From positions 60,668 to 124,667 of the forward strand of contig NZ_RCHI01000012.1 of the NCBI RefSeq assembly GCF_003664585.1: a DNA stretch of 64,000 bases. The letters are read 5' to 3'. Position numbers and translations under genes: made by a program. Shown piece after piece: positions 36,491-45,228 of this stretch (its first letter is position 1; each line of letters starts with the position of its first letter). Origin of the DNA: Paenirhodobacter hankyongi (GTDB taxonomy: Bacteria; Pseudomonadota; Alphaproteobacteria; Rhodobacterales; Rhodobacteraceae). The notes under the pieces are model-generated. The model had not been told where the DNA came from and searched no databases. It was given only the letters and a program-made list of their open reading frames with translations.

Positions 36491-36826
36491 TCAGTCGCTG
36501 AGGCCTTCCTGGTCGAGCAGGGTGCGGCCGTCGCGGCTTTCGATCTCGATCACCCAGAGGTCGGGGTCGAAGCCGCGCTGGCGGCGGATCGAGGCGTCGA
36601 CCTCGGGTTCCGGGCCTTCGGTCAGGATCATCCATTTGCGCGCGCCGGTCGTCAGATCGAAGCTGCGCTGCCACAGCGTCGCGCGCCCGTCGAGGGTGGC
36701 GCATTTCACCATCACCGCGCCGGAGGTCGGCTCGCCGCGGGCGGCGACATAGGCGGGGATGTGCGCGATCTCCAGCCGTCGCAGATAGGCGCGCACCCAG
36801 ACCTCCGCGGCGAGGCGGAGGCCCAT
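36491..36826 (-). CDS. DUF1491-family protein
   Basis: A 111-residue soluble protein, recognisable by LAAEVWVRAYLRRLE at the N-terminus, AYVAARGEPTSGAVMVK in the middle and DASIRRQRGFDPDLWVIEIE near the C-terminus. These are the conserved segments of the alphaproteobacterial DUF1491 family, which has no known function. It sits immediately downstream of era (1-nt gap region), so it belongs to the same transcript. The association with era/recO suggests a housekeeping role, nothing more specific. Confidence 0.8.
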   Translation of the reverse strand: MGLRLAAEVWVRAYLRRLEIAHIPAYVAARGEPTSGAVMVKCATLDGRATLWQRSFDLTTGARKWMILTEGPEPEVDASIRRQRGFDPDLWVIEIESRDGRTLLDQEGLSD

Positions 36827-37756
36827 TCAGTCGCCGTCCTTGAAGTCGAGCCCCATCTCGGAATAGCGCTCGGCCTCTTCGAGCCAGTTCGGGCGCACCT
36901 TCACCTGCAGGAAGAGATGCACCGGCCGGCCGAGGAATTCGGCAAGATCGGCGCGGGCCGCGGTCGAGATCGCCTTGATCGTCTCGCCACCCTTGCCGAG
37001 CACGATGCCCTTGTGGCCCTCGCGCGCGACATAGATCAGCTGGTCGATGCGGGTGGAGCCGTCCTTGCGGTCCTCCCATTTCTCGGTCTCGACGGTGAGC
37101 TGATAGGGCAGCTCCTCGTGCAGACGCAGGGTCAGCTTCTCGCGCGTGACCTCGGCGGCGATCTGGCGCATCGGCAGGTCGGCGATCTGGTCCTCGGGGT
37201 AGAACCACGGGCCCTCGGGCAACTCGCCCGCCAGCCATTCGCGCAGGTCGTCGACGCCATAGCCGCGCTCGGCCGAGATCATGAAGGTCCTGACGAAGGG
37301 GAAGGCCTCGTTCGCGGCCTGCGCCAGTTCGAGCAGGCGCTCGGCCTTGACCTTGTCGATCTTGTTGATCGCAAGTGCGACCGGCTGTTCGCCGGCGCGT
37401 TCCTTCAGCGCCTCGATGATCGCGCGGGTGCCGTCGGTCAGGCCGCGATGCGCCTCGATCAGCAGCACGATGATGTCGGCATCCGAGGCGCCGCCCCAGG
37501 CCGCGGTGACCATGGCGCGGTCGAGCCGGCGGCGCGGGCGGAAGATGCCGGGGGTGTCGACGAAGACGATCTGCGTCTCGCCCGCCATGCACACGCCGCG
37601 GATGCGGGCGCGCGTCGTCTGCACCTTGTGGGTGACGATCGAGACCTTGGCGCCGACCATGCGGTTCAGCAGGGTCGACTTGCCGGCGTTCGGCTCGCCG
37701 ATCAGCGCGACGAAGCCCGCGCGGGTGTGCTCGGGATGCGGGGTGTCTTCGGTCAT
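36827..37756 (-). CDS. era: GTPase Era
   Basis: A 309-residue ribosome-assembly GTPase. G1 GEPNAGKST is near residues 20-28, G3 DTPG near 67-70, G4 NKID near 130-133. The C-terminal KH domain carries [17 protein letters not shown] near 245-261. Era binds the 3' end of 16S rRNA during 30S maturation. ATG at 37756 overlaps the rnc stop by ATGA, preserving the widespread rnc-era pairing. Confidence 0.97.
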   Translation of the reverse strand: MTEDTPHPEHTRAGFVALIGEPNAGKSTLLNRMVGAKVSIVTHKVQTTRARIRGVCMAGETQIVFVDTPGIFRPRRRLDRAMVTAAWGGASDADIIVLLIEAHRGLTDGTRAIIEALKERAGEQPVALAINKIDKVKAERLLELAQAANEAFPFVRTFMISAERGYGVDDLREWLAGELPEGPWFYPEDQIADLPMRQIAAEVTREKLTLRLHEELPYQLTVETEKWEDRKDGSTRIDQLIYVAREGHKGIVLGKGGETIKAISTAARADLAEFLGRPVHLFLQVKVRPNWLEEAERYSEMGLDFKDGD

Positions 37757-38439
37757 GTGTCGCCCTCCAGGCGGGTCAGGAGCGCCTTGGCGGCGGATTG
37801 TTCGGCGATGCGTTTCGAGCCGGCCTTGGCGCGCTCGCTCTCGCCCGAGGCGAGATGCACCTCGATGGTGAAGACCGGCGCATGGTCGGGGCCGGTGCGC
37901 GACACGGTCTCGTAGGCCGGTGGCGGCAGGCCGCGGGCCTGGGCCCATTCCTGCAGCGCGGTCTTGGCGTCGCGGGCGTCTTCCTCGACGGTCTCGACCC
38001 GCTCGCCCCAGAGCCGCAGCACGAGCTTGCGCGCCGTCTCGAAGCCCGCGTCGAGATGCACGGCGGCGATCACCGCCTCCATCGCGTCGCCAAGCAGCGC
38101 CTCCTTGCGGCGGCCGCCCGACATCATTTCCGAGCGGCCGAGCTTCAGCACCGCGCCGAGGTCGATCTGGCGAGCGACATCGGCGCAGGTCTCCTTGCGC
38201 ACCAGCGCGTTGAAGCGCGGTGCAAGCTGGCCCTCGGAGGCGGTGCGGTCGGCCTTGAACAGCGCCTCGGCGATGCTGAGCCCGAGCACGCGGTCGCCCA
38301 GGAATTCGAGCCGCTGGTTGTCGGGCCGGGTGGCCGAGCCGATCGAGCTGTGGGTGAGCGCGCGAACGAGAAGCTCGGGCTTCGCGAAGCGGTGCCCGAG
38401 CCTGTCCATGAATGCCTCGATGTCGGAGCCGACCTTCAC
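37753..38439 (-). CDS. rnc: Ribonuclease III
   Basis: This 228-residue double-strand RNA endonuclease has the signature [18 protein letters not shown] near 41-58 and a second acidic site [14 protein letters not shown] near 117-130. The C-terminal dsRNA-binding domain (about 160-225) contains [15 protein letters not shown]. It processes rRNA precursors. It lies 9 nt downstream of lepB and is coupled to era. Confidence 0.97.
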   Translation of the reverse strand: MKVGSDIEAFMDRLGHRFAKPELLVRALTHSSIGSATRPDNQRLEFLGDRVLGLSIAEALFKADRTASEGQLAPRFNALVRKETCADVARQIDLGAVLKLGRSEMMSGGRRKEALLGDAMEAVIAAVHLDAGFETARKLVLRLWGERVETVEEDARDAKTALQEWAQARGLPPPAYETVSRTGPDHAPVFTIEVHLASGESERAKAGSKRIAEQSAAKALLTRLEGDT

Positions 38440-38448
38440 GCCCTCACC

Positions 38449-39231
38449 TCAGTCGATCGCCTTGAAGAAACGGTCCGGACGCCAGGTCCAGAAGTAGAAG
38501 AGCGACTTGCCCGCCGAGGAGAACATCACCCGGTCGGCGCGGCCGATCAGGTATTCCGCCGGCACGAAGCCAAGCCCGCCGGCGGCGGCCGGGAAGCGGC
38601 TGTCCTCGGAATTGTCGCGGTTGTCGCCCATGAAGAAATACTGGCCCTCGGGCACGGTGAAGACCGGGGTGTCATCGGCCACCCAGCTGTCCGAGATGTT
38701 CAGGATCTCGTGGCGCACCCCATTCGGCAGGGTCTCGATCTGGCGCTGCTTCAGGCAGGTGCCGCCGATCCCGACCGGGTCGTTCTCGCAGCGCGGCATC
38801 AGCTGCTGCGGGCCCTGCGGCGCCTTCTCCTCGGCAAAGGTGCCGGCATCCTCGAGCTTCACCGGTTCGCCGTTGATCTGCAGCACCCCGTGCACCATCT
38901 GGATCTTGTCGCCGGGCAGGCCGATCAGCCGCTTGATGAAGTCGACGTTCTTCGTCGGGTGGCGGAACACGACGACATCGCCGCGCTCGGGCTCGCTCGC
39001 GAAGAGGCGCCCCGAGATCGGGCAGGCGGAGAACGGGCAGGAATGGCTCGAATAGCCATAGGCCATCTTGTTCACGAAGAGGAAGTCGCCGATCAGCAGC
39101 GTGTCCTTCATCGAGCCCGAGGGAATCCAGAACGGCTGGAAGAACAGGGTGCGGAACACCCCCGCGATCACCAGTGCCCAGACGATGGTTTTCACCGTCT
39201 CGACGATGCCGCCTTCGGATTTCTTGGCCAT
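38449..39231 (-). CDS. lepB: Signal peptidase I
   Basis: A 260-residue membrane protease. An N-terminal membrane helix (about 12-30) precedes the catalytic Ser in IPSGSMKDTLL (about 36-46). The catalytic Lys is in DVVVFRHP followed by FIKRLIGLPGD (about 90-105), and GDNRDNSEDSR is near 205. It removes Sec and Tat signal peptides, as found in several proteins of this window. The chosen ATG at 39231 gives the normal short N-terminal tail (MAKKSEGG); its Shine-Dalgarno-like AGGGA is unusually close. Confidence 0.96.
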   Translation of the reverse strand: MAKKSEGGIVETVKTIVWALVIAGVFRTLFFQPFWIPSGSMKDTLLIGDFLFVNKMAYGYSSHSCPFSACPISGRLFASEPERGDVVVFRHPTKNVDFIKRLIGLPGDKIQMVHGVLQINGEPVKLEDAGTFAEEKAPQGPQQLMPRCENDPVGIGGTCLKQRQIETLPNGVRHEILNISDSWVADDTPVFTVPEGQYFFMGDNRDNSEDSRFPAAAGGLGFVPAEYLIGRADRVMFSSAGKSLFYFWTWRPDRFFKAID

Positions 39232-39286
39232 TCCCTGCCCCGCTTGTGAAAAGTCCCGCCTTCCTAGGCTTGGGGCGGCGCCCAAG

Positions 39287-39694
39287 TCAAGGAAGGGGTC
39301 GTGCCTCGATCACCACGAAAGCCTGCGCCCAGGGGGCGTCGTCGGTCAATGTGACGTGAACGATCGCCTCGTGGCCGGGCGGGGTCATCGTGGCAAGCCG
39401 TTCGGCGGCCCAGCCGGTGAGGTGCATCACCGGCTGCCCGGTCGGCAGATTCGTCACCGCCATGTCGCGCCAGGAGATCCCCATCCGCAACCCGGTGCCG
39501 AGCGCCTTCGAGCAGGCCTCCTTTGCCGCCCAGCGTTTGGCATAGGTGCCGGCGATATCGGCGCGCCGCTCGGCCTTGGCGATCTCGGTCTCGGTGAAGA
39601 CGCGGGTACGGAAGCGGTCGCCGAAACGGTCGAGCGTCGCGGCGATGCGGTCGATATTGGCGAGGTCGGAGCCGATGCCGAGAATCACGCTCAC
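39287..39694 (-). CDS. acpS: Holo-[acyl-carrier-protein] synthase
   Basis: A 135-residue phosphopantetheinyl transferase activating ACP. Mg2+/CoA ligand motifs are [12 protein letters not shown] at residues 6-17 and [14 protein letters not shown] at about 55-68. It uses a GTG start that overlaps the pdxJ stop (GTGA), giving the common pdxJ-acpS pair. Confidence 0.96.
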   Translation of the reverse strand: MSVILGIGSDLANIDRIAATLDRFGDRFRTRVFTETEIAKAERRADIAGTYAKRWAAKEACSKALGTGLRMGISWRDMAVTNLPTGQPVMHLTGWAAERLATMTPPGHEAIVHVTLTDDAPWAQAFVVIEARPLP

Positions 39695-40437
39695 TCGCCC
39701 CGCGCGGCGTCCATCAGGGCGCGCATCTGGCCGATCGCGCCCTCGAGGCCGATGAACACCGCCTCGCCGATCAGGAAATGGCCGATGTTCAGCTCGCGGA
39801 TCTCGGGCATCGCCGCGACCGGGCTGACCGTCTCGAAGGTCAGGCCATGGCCCGCATGCACCTCGAGGCCGAGCGAATTGGCATAGGCCGCGCCGGCCGC
39901 CAGCGCCTCGAGCTCGAGATCGCGCTCGGCGAAGCGGCCGGCATAATGCAGGTCGCAGTAATGGCCGGTGTGCAGCTCGATCACCGCCGCGCCGATCTGC
40001 GCCGAGGCCTCGATCTGTGCCGGGTCATGACCGATGAACATCGAGACGCGGATCCCCGCCTCGTTCAGCGCGCCGACATACTCGGTCAGCCGCGGCAGAT
40101 CGGCCACCACGTCGAGCCCGCCTTCGGTCGTCACCTCCTGCCGCTTCTCGGGGACGAGGCAGCAGGCATGCGGCGCGGTGGCCAGCGCGATCGCCTGCAT
40201 CTCGTCGGTCGGCGCCATCTCGAAGTTGAGCGGGATCCCGAGCCCGGCCTTCAGCGCGGCGATGTCGCTGTCGCGGATGTGGCGGCGATCCTCGCGCAGG
40301 TGGGCAGTGATGCCGTCCGCACCTGCCGCCTCGGCCAGAAGGGCCGCGCGCAGCGGTTCGGGATAGGCGGCGCCGCGGGCGTTGCGCAGGGTGGCGACGT
40401 GGTCGATGTTGACGCCAAGGCGAAGCGAGTGGGGCAT
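39691..40437 (-). CDS. pdxJ: Pyridoxine 5'-phosphate synthase
   Basis: A 248-residue TIM-barrel enzyme of the DXP-dependent vitamin B6 pathway. Its signature begins [16 protein letters not shown]. Further motifs are [14 protein letters not shown] near 41-54, [16 protein letters not shown] near 91-106 and ELHTGHY near 155-161. It condenses deoxyxylulose phosphate and aminoacetone phosphate. A terminator just upstream separates it from the DUF2062 gene, so pdxJ probably heads the acpS-lepB-rnc-era-recO transcript. Confidence 0.97.
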   Translation of the reverse strand: MPHSLRLGVNIDHVATLRNARGAAYPEPLRAALLAEAAGADGITAHLREDRRHIRDSDIAALKAGLGIPLNFEMAPTDEMQAIALATAPHACCLVPEKRQEVTTEGGLDVVADLPRLTEYVGALNEAGIRVSMFIGHDPAQIEASAQIGAAVIELHTGHYCDLHYAGRFAERDLELEALAAGAAYANSLGLEVHAGHGLTFETVSPVAAMPEIRELNIGHFLIGEAVFIGLEGAIGQMRALMDAARGE

Positions 40438-40486
40438 GGGATCCTCCGGTCAGTGCGGCGGGAGTATGCGCGCAAGCCCGCGCGGA

Positions 40487-40516
40487 AGAAAAGGGGGGGC
40501 GCGGCGTTGCGCGCCC
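40487..40516 (-). terminator. Rho-independent terminator after the DUF2062 gene
   Basis: On the minus strand a 7-bp stem CGGGCGC-type (GGGCGCG / CGCGCCC) with a 6-nt loop is followed by C-rich sequence and TTTTCTT, 12 nt after the DUF2062 stop. Confidence 0.65.
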
Positions 40517-40528
40517 GTCTCGGCAGGC

Positions 40529-41194
40529 TCAGCCCTCGCCGGGCGGCGGCGGGCCATCCTTGCGGCGCGGACTGATCTTGGCGCGGATCTTCGTCAGCCG
40601 CTCCTTCAGCCGGGTGCGGCGGCGGTTCTGATAGGCGGTGACGATCGGCAGGGCGATGAAATAGCACACCAGCCCCGCGGCGATGCCCGGCAGCAGCCCG
40701 CCCACGAGATAGGGCAGGAAGATGCCGTCGAAGAAATTCGCCAGCCCGTGCCATTGCGTCGGCTCATGGGTGAACAGGGCGAAAAGATTGTGGCGCAGGT
40801 CGTGGAAGGCATGCGCGAAGGTCTCGAACAGCCCTTCGGTCCGGACCTGGGCAAGGTGGCGACCGAGTATCCAGTGGCCGAGCTTGATCGAGATGAGCGC
40901 GATCAGCGGGAAGGTCAGCGGGTTGCCGAGCAGCGTGCCGAAGAGTGCGGCGATGATGTTGCCGCGCACCAGCCAGGCAAGCGCCACCGCGCCGCCGAGG
41001 TGAAAGCCGAAGAGCGGGGTGAAGGAGATCAGCACGCCGGCGAAGATGCCGCGCGCGATCCGCTCGGGCCGGTCAGGCAGGCGGTTCAGCCGGTGCCGGA
41101 TGTAATGGAAGGCACGCGTCCAGCCGCCGCGCGGCCAGACCGCCTCGCGCAGCGCCTGAAGGAAGGGACGTTTGTTGCGCCGCTTGAAAACCAC
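40529..41194 (-). CDS. DUF2062 membrane protein
   Basis: A 221-residue protein with a Lys/Arg-rich N-terminus and C-terminus and three or four hydrophobic helices. The DUF2062 hallmark is AGVLISFTPLFGFHLGGAVALAWL near 51-74, split here by two Gly-Phe turns, followed by GNPLTFPLIAL near 89-99. Start is GTG at 41194 with AAGGA about 6 nt before. It is the gene after rsh on the same strand. Function unknown; homologues are conserved inner-membrane proteins. Confidence 0.85.
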   Translation of the reverse strand: MVFKRRNKRPFLQALREAVWPRGGWTRAFHYIRHRLNRLPDRPERIARGIFAGVLISFTPLFGFHLGGAVALAWLVRGNIIAALFGTLLGNPLTFPLIALISIKLGHWILGRHLAQVRTEGLFETFAHAFHDLRHNLFALFTHEPTQWHGLANFFDGIFLPYLVGGLLPGIAAGLVCYFIALPIVTAYQNRRRTRLKERLTKIRAKISPRRKDGPPPPGEG

Positions 41195-41255
41195 CGTCGT
41201 CCTTCTCCCCCTTGCGGGGGGCCGTTCCCTCTGTCCGCGGTGCCCTCGGGCCCGC

Positions 41256-43373
41256 TCAGGGCTTGCGCGTGATGTCGCGCCACCGCTCCACCTGCGCCAC
41301 GTCCGTCTCCGCCTCGAGCGCGGTGAGCAGCATGTGCAGGTGTTCCACGTCCCTTAGCTCGACTTCCACGACAAGTGAGTAAAAGTCCGGCTTGCGGTCG
41401 ATGAAATGCAGATCCGAGATATTGGCCTTCTGCTGCCCGATCAAGGTGCAGATATGGCCAAGCACGCCCGCGTCGTTCGAGATCGTGATCTTCAGCGAGG
41501 CGGTATAGGCGGGCGGGTGCTGGCCGGGCTGCCAATGCAGGTCGACCCAGCGTTCGGGTTCTTCCTCGAATTCCTCGAGCGCGGGGCAATCGATCGCGTG
41601 GATCACCACGCCCTGGCCGCGATAGGTGATGCCGACGATGCGCTCGCCGGGCAGCGGCTGGCAGCAATCGGCGCGGCGGAAGCTCTGGTCGGCGCCAAGG
41701 CCGATCACCGCGCGAGTGGGTTCGACCGTCTCCGGGCCGTGCTGGGCGAGTTCGGGATAGAGCGTCTCGACCACTTCGCGCGCGGTGAATTCGGCCGAGC
41801 CGAGGCGGGCGAGCAGTTCGATCTCGTCGACCATGCCGAGGGTCTTCGCCGCGGTGCGCAGCGCCTTGTCAGACACCTTGCGGCCGACATGCTCGAAGGC
41901 GACGCGGGCAAGCTCGGCGCCGAGCTTGACGAAGCGCGAGCGGTCTTCCTCGCGCAGGCTCTTGCGGATCGCGGCGCGGGCGCGGCCGGTGCCGACGATG
42001 TCGAGCCAGGTCGCCTGCGGGCGTTGGCCGGCGGCGGTGATGATGTCGACCGACTGGCCGTTCTTCAGCCGGGTCCAGAGCGGCACGCGGATGCCGTCGA
42101 CCTTGGCGCCGACGCAGGAATTGCCGATCCGGGTGTGGATCGCATAGGCGAAGTCGATCGGCGTCGCGCCCTTCGGCAGCTTCACCACATCGCCCTTGGG
42201 CGTGAAGCAGAACACCTGGTCGGAATACATCTCGAGCTTGACGTTCTCGAGGAATTCCTCGTGGTCGCCCTCGGCGAAGCGCTCGGTCAGCGAGGACAGC
42301 CATTTCGCCGGATCGACGGCGAAGGGGTTCTCGGCGGGCTCGCCGTCGCGATAGGACCAGTGCGCGGCGACGCCGGCCTCGGCGACCTCGTGCATCTGCC
42401 GGGTGCGGATCTGCACCTCGACGCGCTTGCCGTCGCGGCCCGTCACCGTGGTGTGGATCGAGCGGTACCCGTTCGTCTTCGGCTGACTGATGTAATCCTT
42501 GAACCGGCCCGGCACGGCGCGCCAGCGCTGATGGATCAGCCCGACGACGCGATAGCAATCCTCGACATTCTCGGTGATGACGCGGAAGCCGTAGATGTCG
42601 GACAGGCGCGAGAAGGCAAGCTGCTTCTCCTCCATCTTGCGCCAGATCGAATAGGGCCGTTTCGCGCGACCGAAGACGTCGGCCTCGATCCCGGCCTTGT
42701 CCATCAGCGTGCGGATGTCGTGCGTGATCTTCGAGATCACGTCGCCCGATTCCTTCTGCAGCGAGACGAAGCGGCGGATGATCGAGGTGCGGGCCTCGGG
42801 GTTCAGCACCTTGAAGGCGAGGTCCTCGAGTTCCTCGCGCATCCACTGCATGCCCATGCGGCCGGCGAGCGGGGCGAAGATCTCCATCGTCTCGCGCGCC
42901 TTCTGCGCCTGCTTCTCGAGCCGCATCGACTTGATCGTGCGCATGTTGTGCAGCCGGTCGGCCAGCTTGACCAGCAGCACGCGGATGTCCTTCGACATCG
43001 CCATCAGAAGCTTGCGGAAGTTCTCGGCCTGCTTCGAGGCGTTCGAGGACAGCTGCAGGTTGGTCAGCTTGGTGACGCCGTCGACAAGCTCGGCGATCTC
43101 GTGGCCGAACAGCCCCTCGACCTCGGTATAGGTCGAGCGGGTATCCTCGATCGTGTCGTGCAGAAGCGCCGTGACGATCGTCGCGTCGTCAAGCCGCTGC
43201 TCGGTCAGGATCGCGGCGACGGCGACGGGATGGGTGAAGTAGGATTCACCCGACTGCCGGAACTGACCCTCGTGCATCTTCATGCCGTAGGCATAGGCCC
43301 GGCGGATCAGCTCGGCATTGGTATGCGGGTTGTAATTGCGGACGAGCGCGATCAGGTCTTCGACATCGATCAT
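41256..43373 (-). CDS. rsh: Bifunctional (p)ppGpp synthetase/hydrolase (RelA/SpoT homologue)
   Basis: A 705-residue stringent-response enzyme. The HD hydrolase domain has HPVAVAAIL and HDTIED (about 48-75). The synthetase domain has AKRPYSIWRKM, NGYRSIHTTV and the Glu-containing VEVQIRT (about 240-345), so both activities appear intact. A TGS domain (about 395-455) and a C-terminal ACT domain (about 630-700) follow. It sits 31 nt after rpoZ on the same strand, the common alphaproteobacterial rpoZ-rsh pair, linking alarmone production to the omega subunit that binds ppGpp in other bacteria. Confidence 0.97.
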   Translation of the reverse strand: MIDVEDLIALVRNYNPHTNAELIRRAYAYGMKMHEGQFRQSGESYFTHPVAVAAILTEQRLDDATIVTALLHDTIEDTRSTYTEVEGLFGHEIAELVDGVTKLTNLQLSSNASKQAENFRKLLMAMSKDIRVLLVKLADRLHNMRTIKSMRLEKQAQKARETMEIFAPLAGRMGMQWMREELEDLAFKVLNPEARTSIIRRFVSLQKESGDVISKITHDIRTLMDKAGIEADVFGRAKRPYSIWRKMEEKQLAFSRLSDIYGFRVITENVEDCYRVVGLIHQRWRAVPGRFKDYISQPKTNGYRSIHTTVTGRDGKRVEVQIRTRQMHEVAEAGVAAHWSYRDGEPAENPFAVDPAKWLSSLTERFAEGDHEEFLENVKLEMYSDQVFCFTPKGDVVKLPKGATPIDFAYAIHTRIGNSCVGAKVDGIRVPLWTRLKNGQSVDIITAAGQRPQATWLDIVGTGRARAAIRKSLREEDRSRFVKLGAELARVAFEHVGRKVSDKALRTAAKTLGMVDEIELLARLGSAEFTAREVVETLYPELAQHGPETVEPTRAVIGLGADQSFRRADCCQPLPGERIVGITYRGQGVVIHAIDCPALEEFEEEPERWVDLHWQPGQHPPAYTASLKITISNDAGVLGHICTLIGQQKANISDLHFIDRKPDFYSLVVEVELRDVEHLHMLLTALEAETDVAQVERWRDITRKP

Positions 43374-43404
43374 CCGCGCATCCGCCTCCCGTCGGTCGTG
43401 CGAC

Positions 43405-43761
43405 TCAGTCGCGACCCTGCGCGTCCATCAGGGCGCGGAGCATGCGCTCTTCGTCCATGTCGTCGGCGCGCGGACGGTCGGGGGTTTCGCCCGACATCAG
43501 CATCGCCATGGAATCGTCTTCGGGTTCGTCGACTTCGATCTGGGTCTGATGCGATTCGATCAGACGTTCGCGCAGATCCTCGGCGGACTGCGTTTCCTCG
43601 GCGATCTCGCGCAGGGCGACCACCGGGTTCTTGTCGTTGTCGCGGTCCACCGTCAGCGGAGAGCCGGCAGCGATTTCGCGGGCCCGATGCGCGGCGAGCA
43701 TCACCAGCTCGAAGCGGTTCGGAACCTTGTCAACGCAATCTTCAACCGTCACGCGGGCCAT
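43405..43761 (-). CDS. rpoZ: RNA polymerase omega subunit
   Basis: A 118-residue protein with the omega signature [20 protein letters not shown], followed by [10 protein letters not shown] and [11 protein letters not shown]. The C-terminal tail after residue 75 is acidic and Met-rich, as in alphaproteobacterial omega. ATG at 43761 has GGAG 6 nt upstream; another in-frame ATG lies 6 nt before it. Omega stabilises beta-prime in RNA polymerase. Confidence 0.96.
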   Translation of the reverse strand: MARVTVEDCVDKVPNRFELVMLAAHRAREIAAGSPLTVDRDNDKNPVVALREIAEETQSAEDLRERLIESHQTQIEVDEPEDDSMAMLMSGETPDRPRADDMDEERMLRALMDAQGRD

Positions 43762-43793
43762 CGGCATCTCCAATCGGATGTGGGAGGTGTGAG

Positions 43794-43827
43794 GCGCCTA
43801 TTTAGGCGCAATATCGGGGCTTGACAA
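43794..43827 (-). promoter_or_regulatory. Candidate rpoZ promoter with palindrome over the -10
   Basis: TTGTCA (43827-43822) and TAAATA (43804-43799) with a 17-bp spacer form a sigma-70-like promoter about 40 bp before rpoZ. A perfect 7-2-7 inverted repeat, GCGCCTA-N2-TAGGCGC (43794-43809), covers the -10. Confidence 0.45.
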
Positions 43828-43831
43828 GCGG

Positions 43832-44416
43832 TCAATCCGACGCCCCGGCGGGCTCGAGCGGCACCAGGGCGGCTTTTTCCGCCTCGGGCAGGGCCGCGGC
43901 CATCTCGGTGACGGTCCGGCCGGTCGCCGGATGACGCCAGCCGGGCGCGATCTCGGCGAGGGGAATCAGCACGAAACCGCGGTCCTGCAGCCGCGGGTGG
44001 GGCAGGATCAGCTCGGCCGGCGTCTCGCGCATCTGCCGCTCGAGCGGCAGCGCACGCCAGGCCGCCTGGGCTTCGGCATCGGGCAGCACCATGTGCCCCG
44101 CGGCGATCAGGTCGAGGTCGATCTTGCGCGCCTGCCAGCGTTCGGTGCGGATCCGGCCAAGCTCTTCCTCGATCGCGTGGAGCCGCGCCAGAACCGCGCC
44201 GGGCGTGGCTTCAGCCGCCAACACGGCACAGGCATTGACATAATCCGGCCCGGAGCCCGCCGGAAACGCGGGCGAGCGGTAGAACCGGCTGACGGCGATC
44301 AGCGCAAGCCCCTGCTCTGCCATCTTTTCCAGCGCTGCGGCCAGGGTCTGGGCCGGCAGCCCGACGGCCGAGGGCAGATTTGCCCCGAGGGCAATCAGGA
44401 AAGTGTCATTGGCCAT
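43832..44416 (-). CDS. folK: 2-amino-4-hydroxy-6-hydroxymethyldihydropteridine pyrophosphokinase
   Basis: A 194-residue folate biosynthesis enzyme transferring pyrophosphate from ATP to the pterin. Motifs are ALGANLPS near 8-15, VSRFYRSPAF near 41-50, IDLDLI near 100-105 and LILPHPRLQDRGFVLIPLAEI near 134-154, split around the Arg. ATG at 44416 is favoured over in-frame upstream codons since it gives the canonical short N-terminus. It is divergent from the NYN gene across a 140-bp space that contains no confident promoter match. Confidence 0.95.
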   Translation of the reverse strand: MANDTFLIALGANLPSAVGLPAQTLAAALEKMAEQGLALIAVSRFYRSPAFPAGSGPDYVNACAVLAAEATPGAVLARLHAIEEELGRIRTERWQARKIDLDLIAAGHMVLPDAEAQAAWRALPLERQMRETPAELILPHPRLQDRGFVLIPLAEIAPGWRHPATGRTVTEMAAALPEAEKAALVPLEPAGASD

Positions 44417-44556
44417 AAATACAGATATCCTTGCCTGCGGCCGATTGCTATGCACTTCTGTCAGGAACTGTGCACAGCGGCGTATTGGGGATATTCTACC
44501 TCGCGTCAACCACTCACACGACGCCTACCGCTGGGCAAAGACGAAAGGAAGTGTTG

Positions 44557-45120
44557 ATGTTTTACAAGGACGAGCGGCTTGCGCTGTTCATTGATGGTTC
44601 GAATCTTTACGCGGCGGCCAAGGCGCTCGGGTTCGACATCGACTACAAGCTGCTCCGGCAGGAGTTCGAACGGCGCGGCAAGCTGGTGCGGGCCTTCTAC
44701 TATACCGCGCTGCTCGAGAACGAAGAATATTCGCCGATCCGTCCCCTCGTCGACTGGCTGCATTACAACGGCTACGCGATGGTGACGAAACCGGCGAAGG
44801 AATACACCGACTCGATGGGTCGGCGGAAGGTCAAGGGCAACATGGACATCGAGCTCGCGGTCAACGCGATGGAGCTCGCGCCGCGTCTCGACCATGCCGT
44901 GCTGTTCTCGGGCGACGGCGATTTCCGTCCGCTCGTCGAGGCGCTGCAGCGGATGGGCGTGCGGGTGTCGGTTGTCTCGACGATCCGCTCGCAGCCGCCG
45001 ATGATCGCCGACGAGCTGCGTCGCCAGGCCGACAATTTCATCGAGCTGGACGCGCTGCGCGAGGTGATCGGTCGTCCGCCGCGGGAGACCCGCGAGCCCG
45101 AGACCGTGGCCGAGGCGTAA
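44557..45120 (+). CDS. NYN-domain (LabA/DUF88) putative RNase
   Basis: A 187-residue PIN-like protein of the LabA/DUF88 family. Acidic active-site residues lie in LALFIDGSNLY (Asp near 13), the GNMDIELAVNAM region (Asp near 91) and VLFSGDGDFRPLVEAL (Asp near 114 and 116). NYN proteins are predicted Mg2+-dependent ribonucleases. ATG 44557 follows AAAGGAAG. A strong hairpin terminator lies about 70 nt after the stop, so it is monocistronic. Confidence 0.88.
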   Translation: MFYKDERLALFIDGSNLYAAAKALGFDIDYKLLRQEFERRGKLVRAFYYTALLENEEYSPIRPLVDWLHYNGYAMVTKPAKEYTDSMGRRKVKGNMDIELAVNAMELAPRLDHAVLFSGDGDFRPLVEALQRMGVRVSVVSTIRSQPPMIADELRRQADNFIELDALREVIGRPPRETREPETVAEA

Positions 45121-45192
45121 GGCCGAACCGGCAGGGCCGTCGCGACCCACTCCTCCGCGACAGGACCGGCCGGGACCGCAAAACGAGATGCG

Positions 45193-45217
45193 AAAGGGGG
45201 CTTCGGCCCCCTTTCTG
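45193..45217. terminator. Bidirectional terminator between NYN and Hint genes
   Basis: A 10-bp stem GAAAGGGGGC / GCCCCCTTTC with a TTCG loop. A-rich and T-rich stem ends allow function in both directions between the convergent genes. Confidence 0.75.
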
Positions 45218-45228
45218 CTGCGCGGGGG

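Noticed and set aside
41406..43805. Long plus-strand open frame across rsh and rpoZ
   Set aside because: Antisense to two genes with intact catalytic motifs; no independent evidence.
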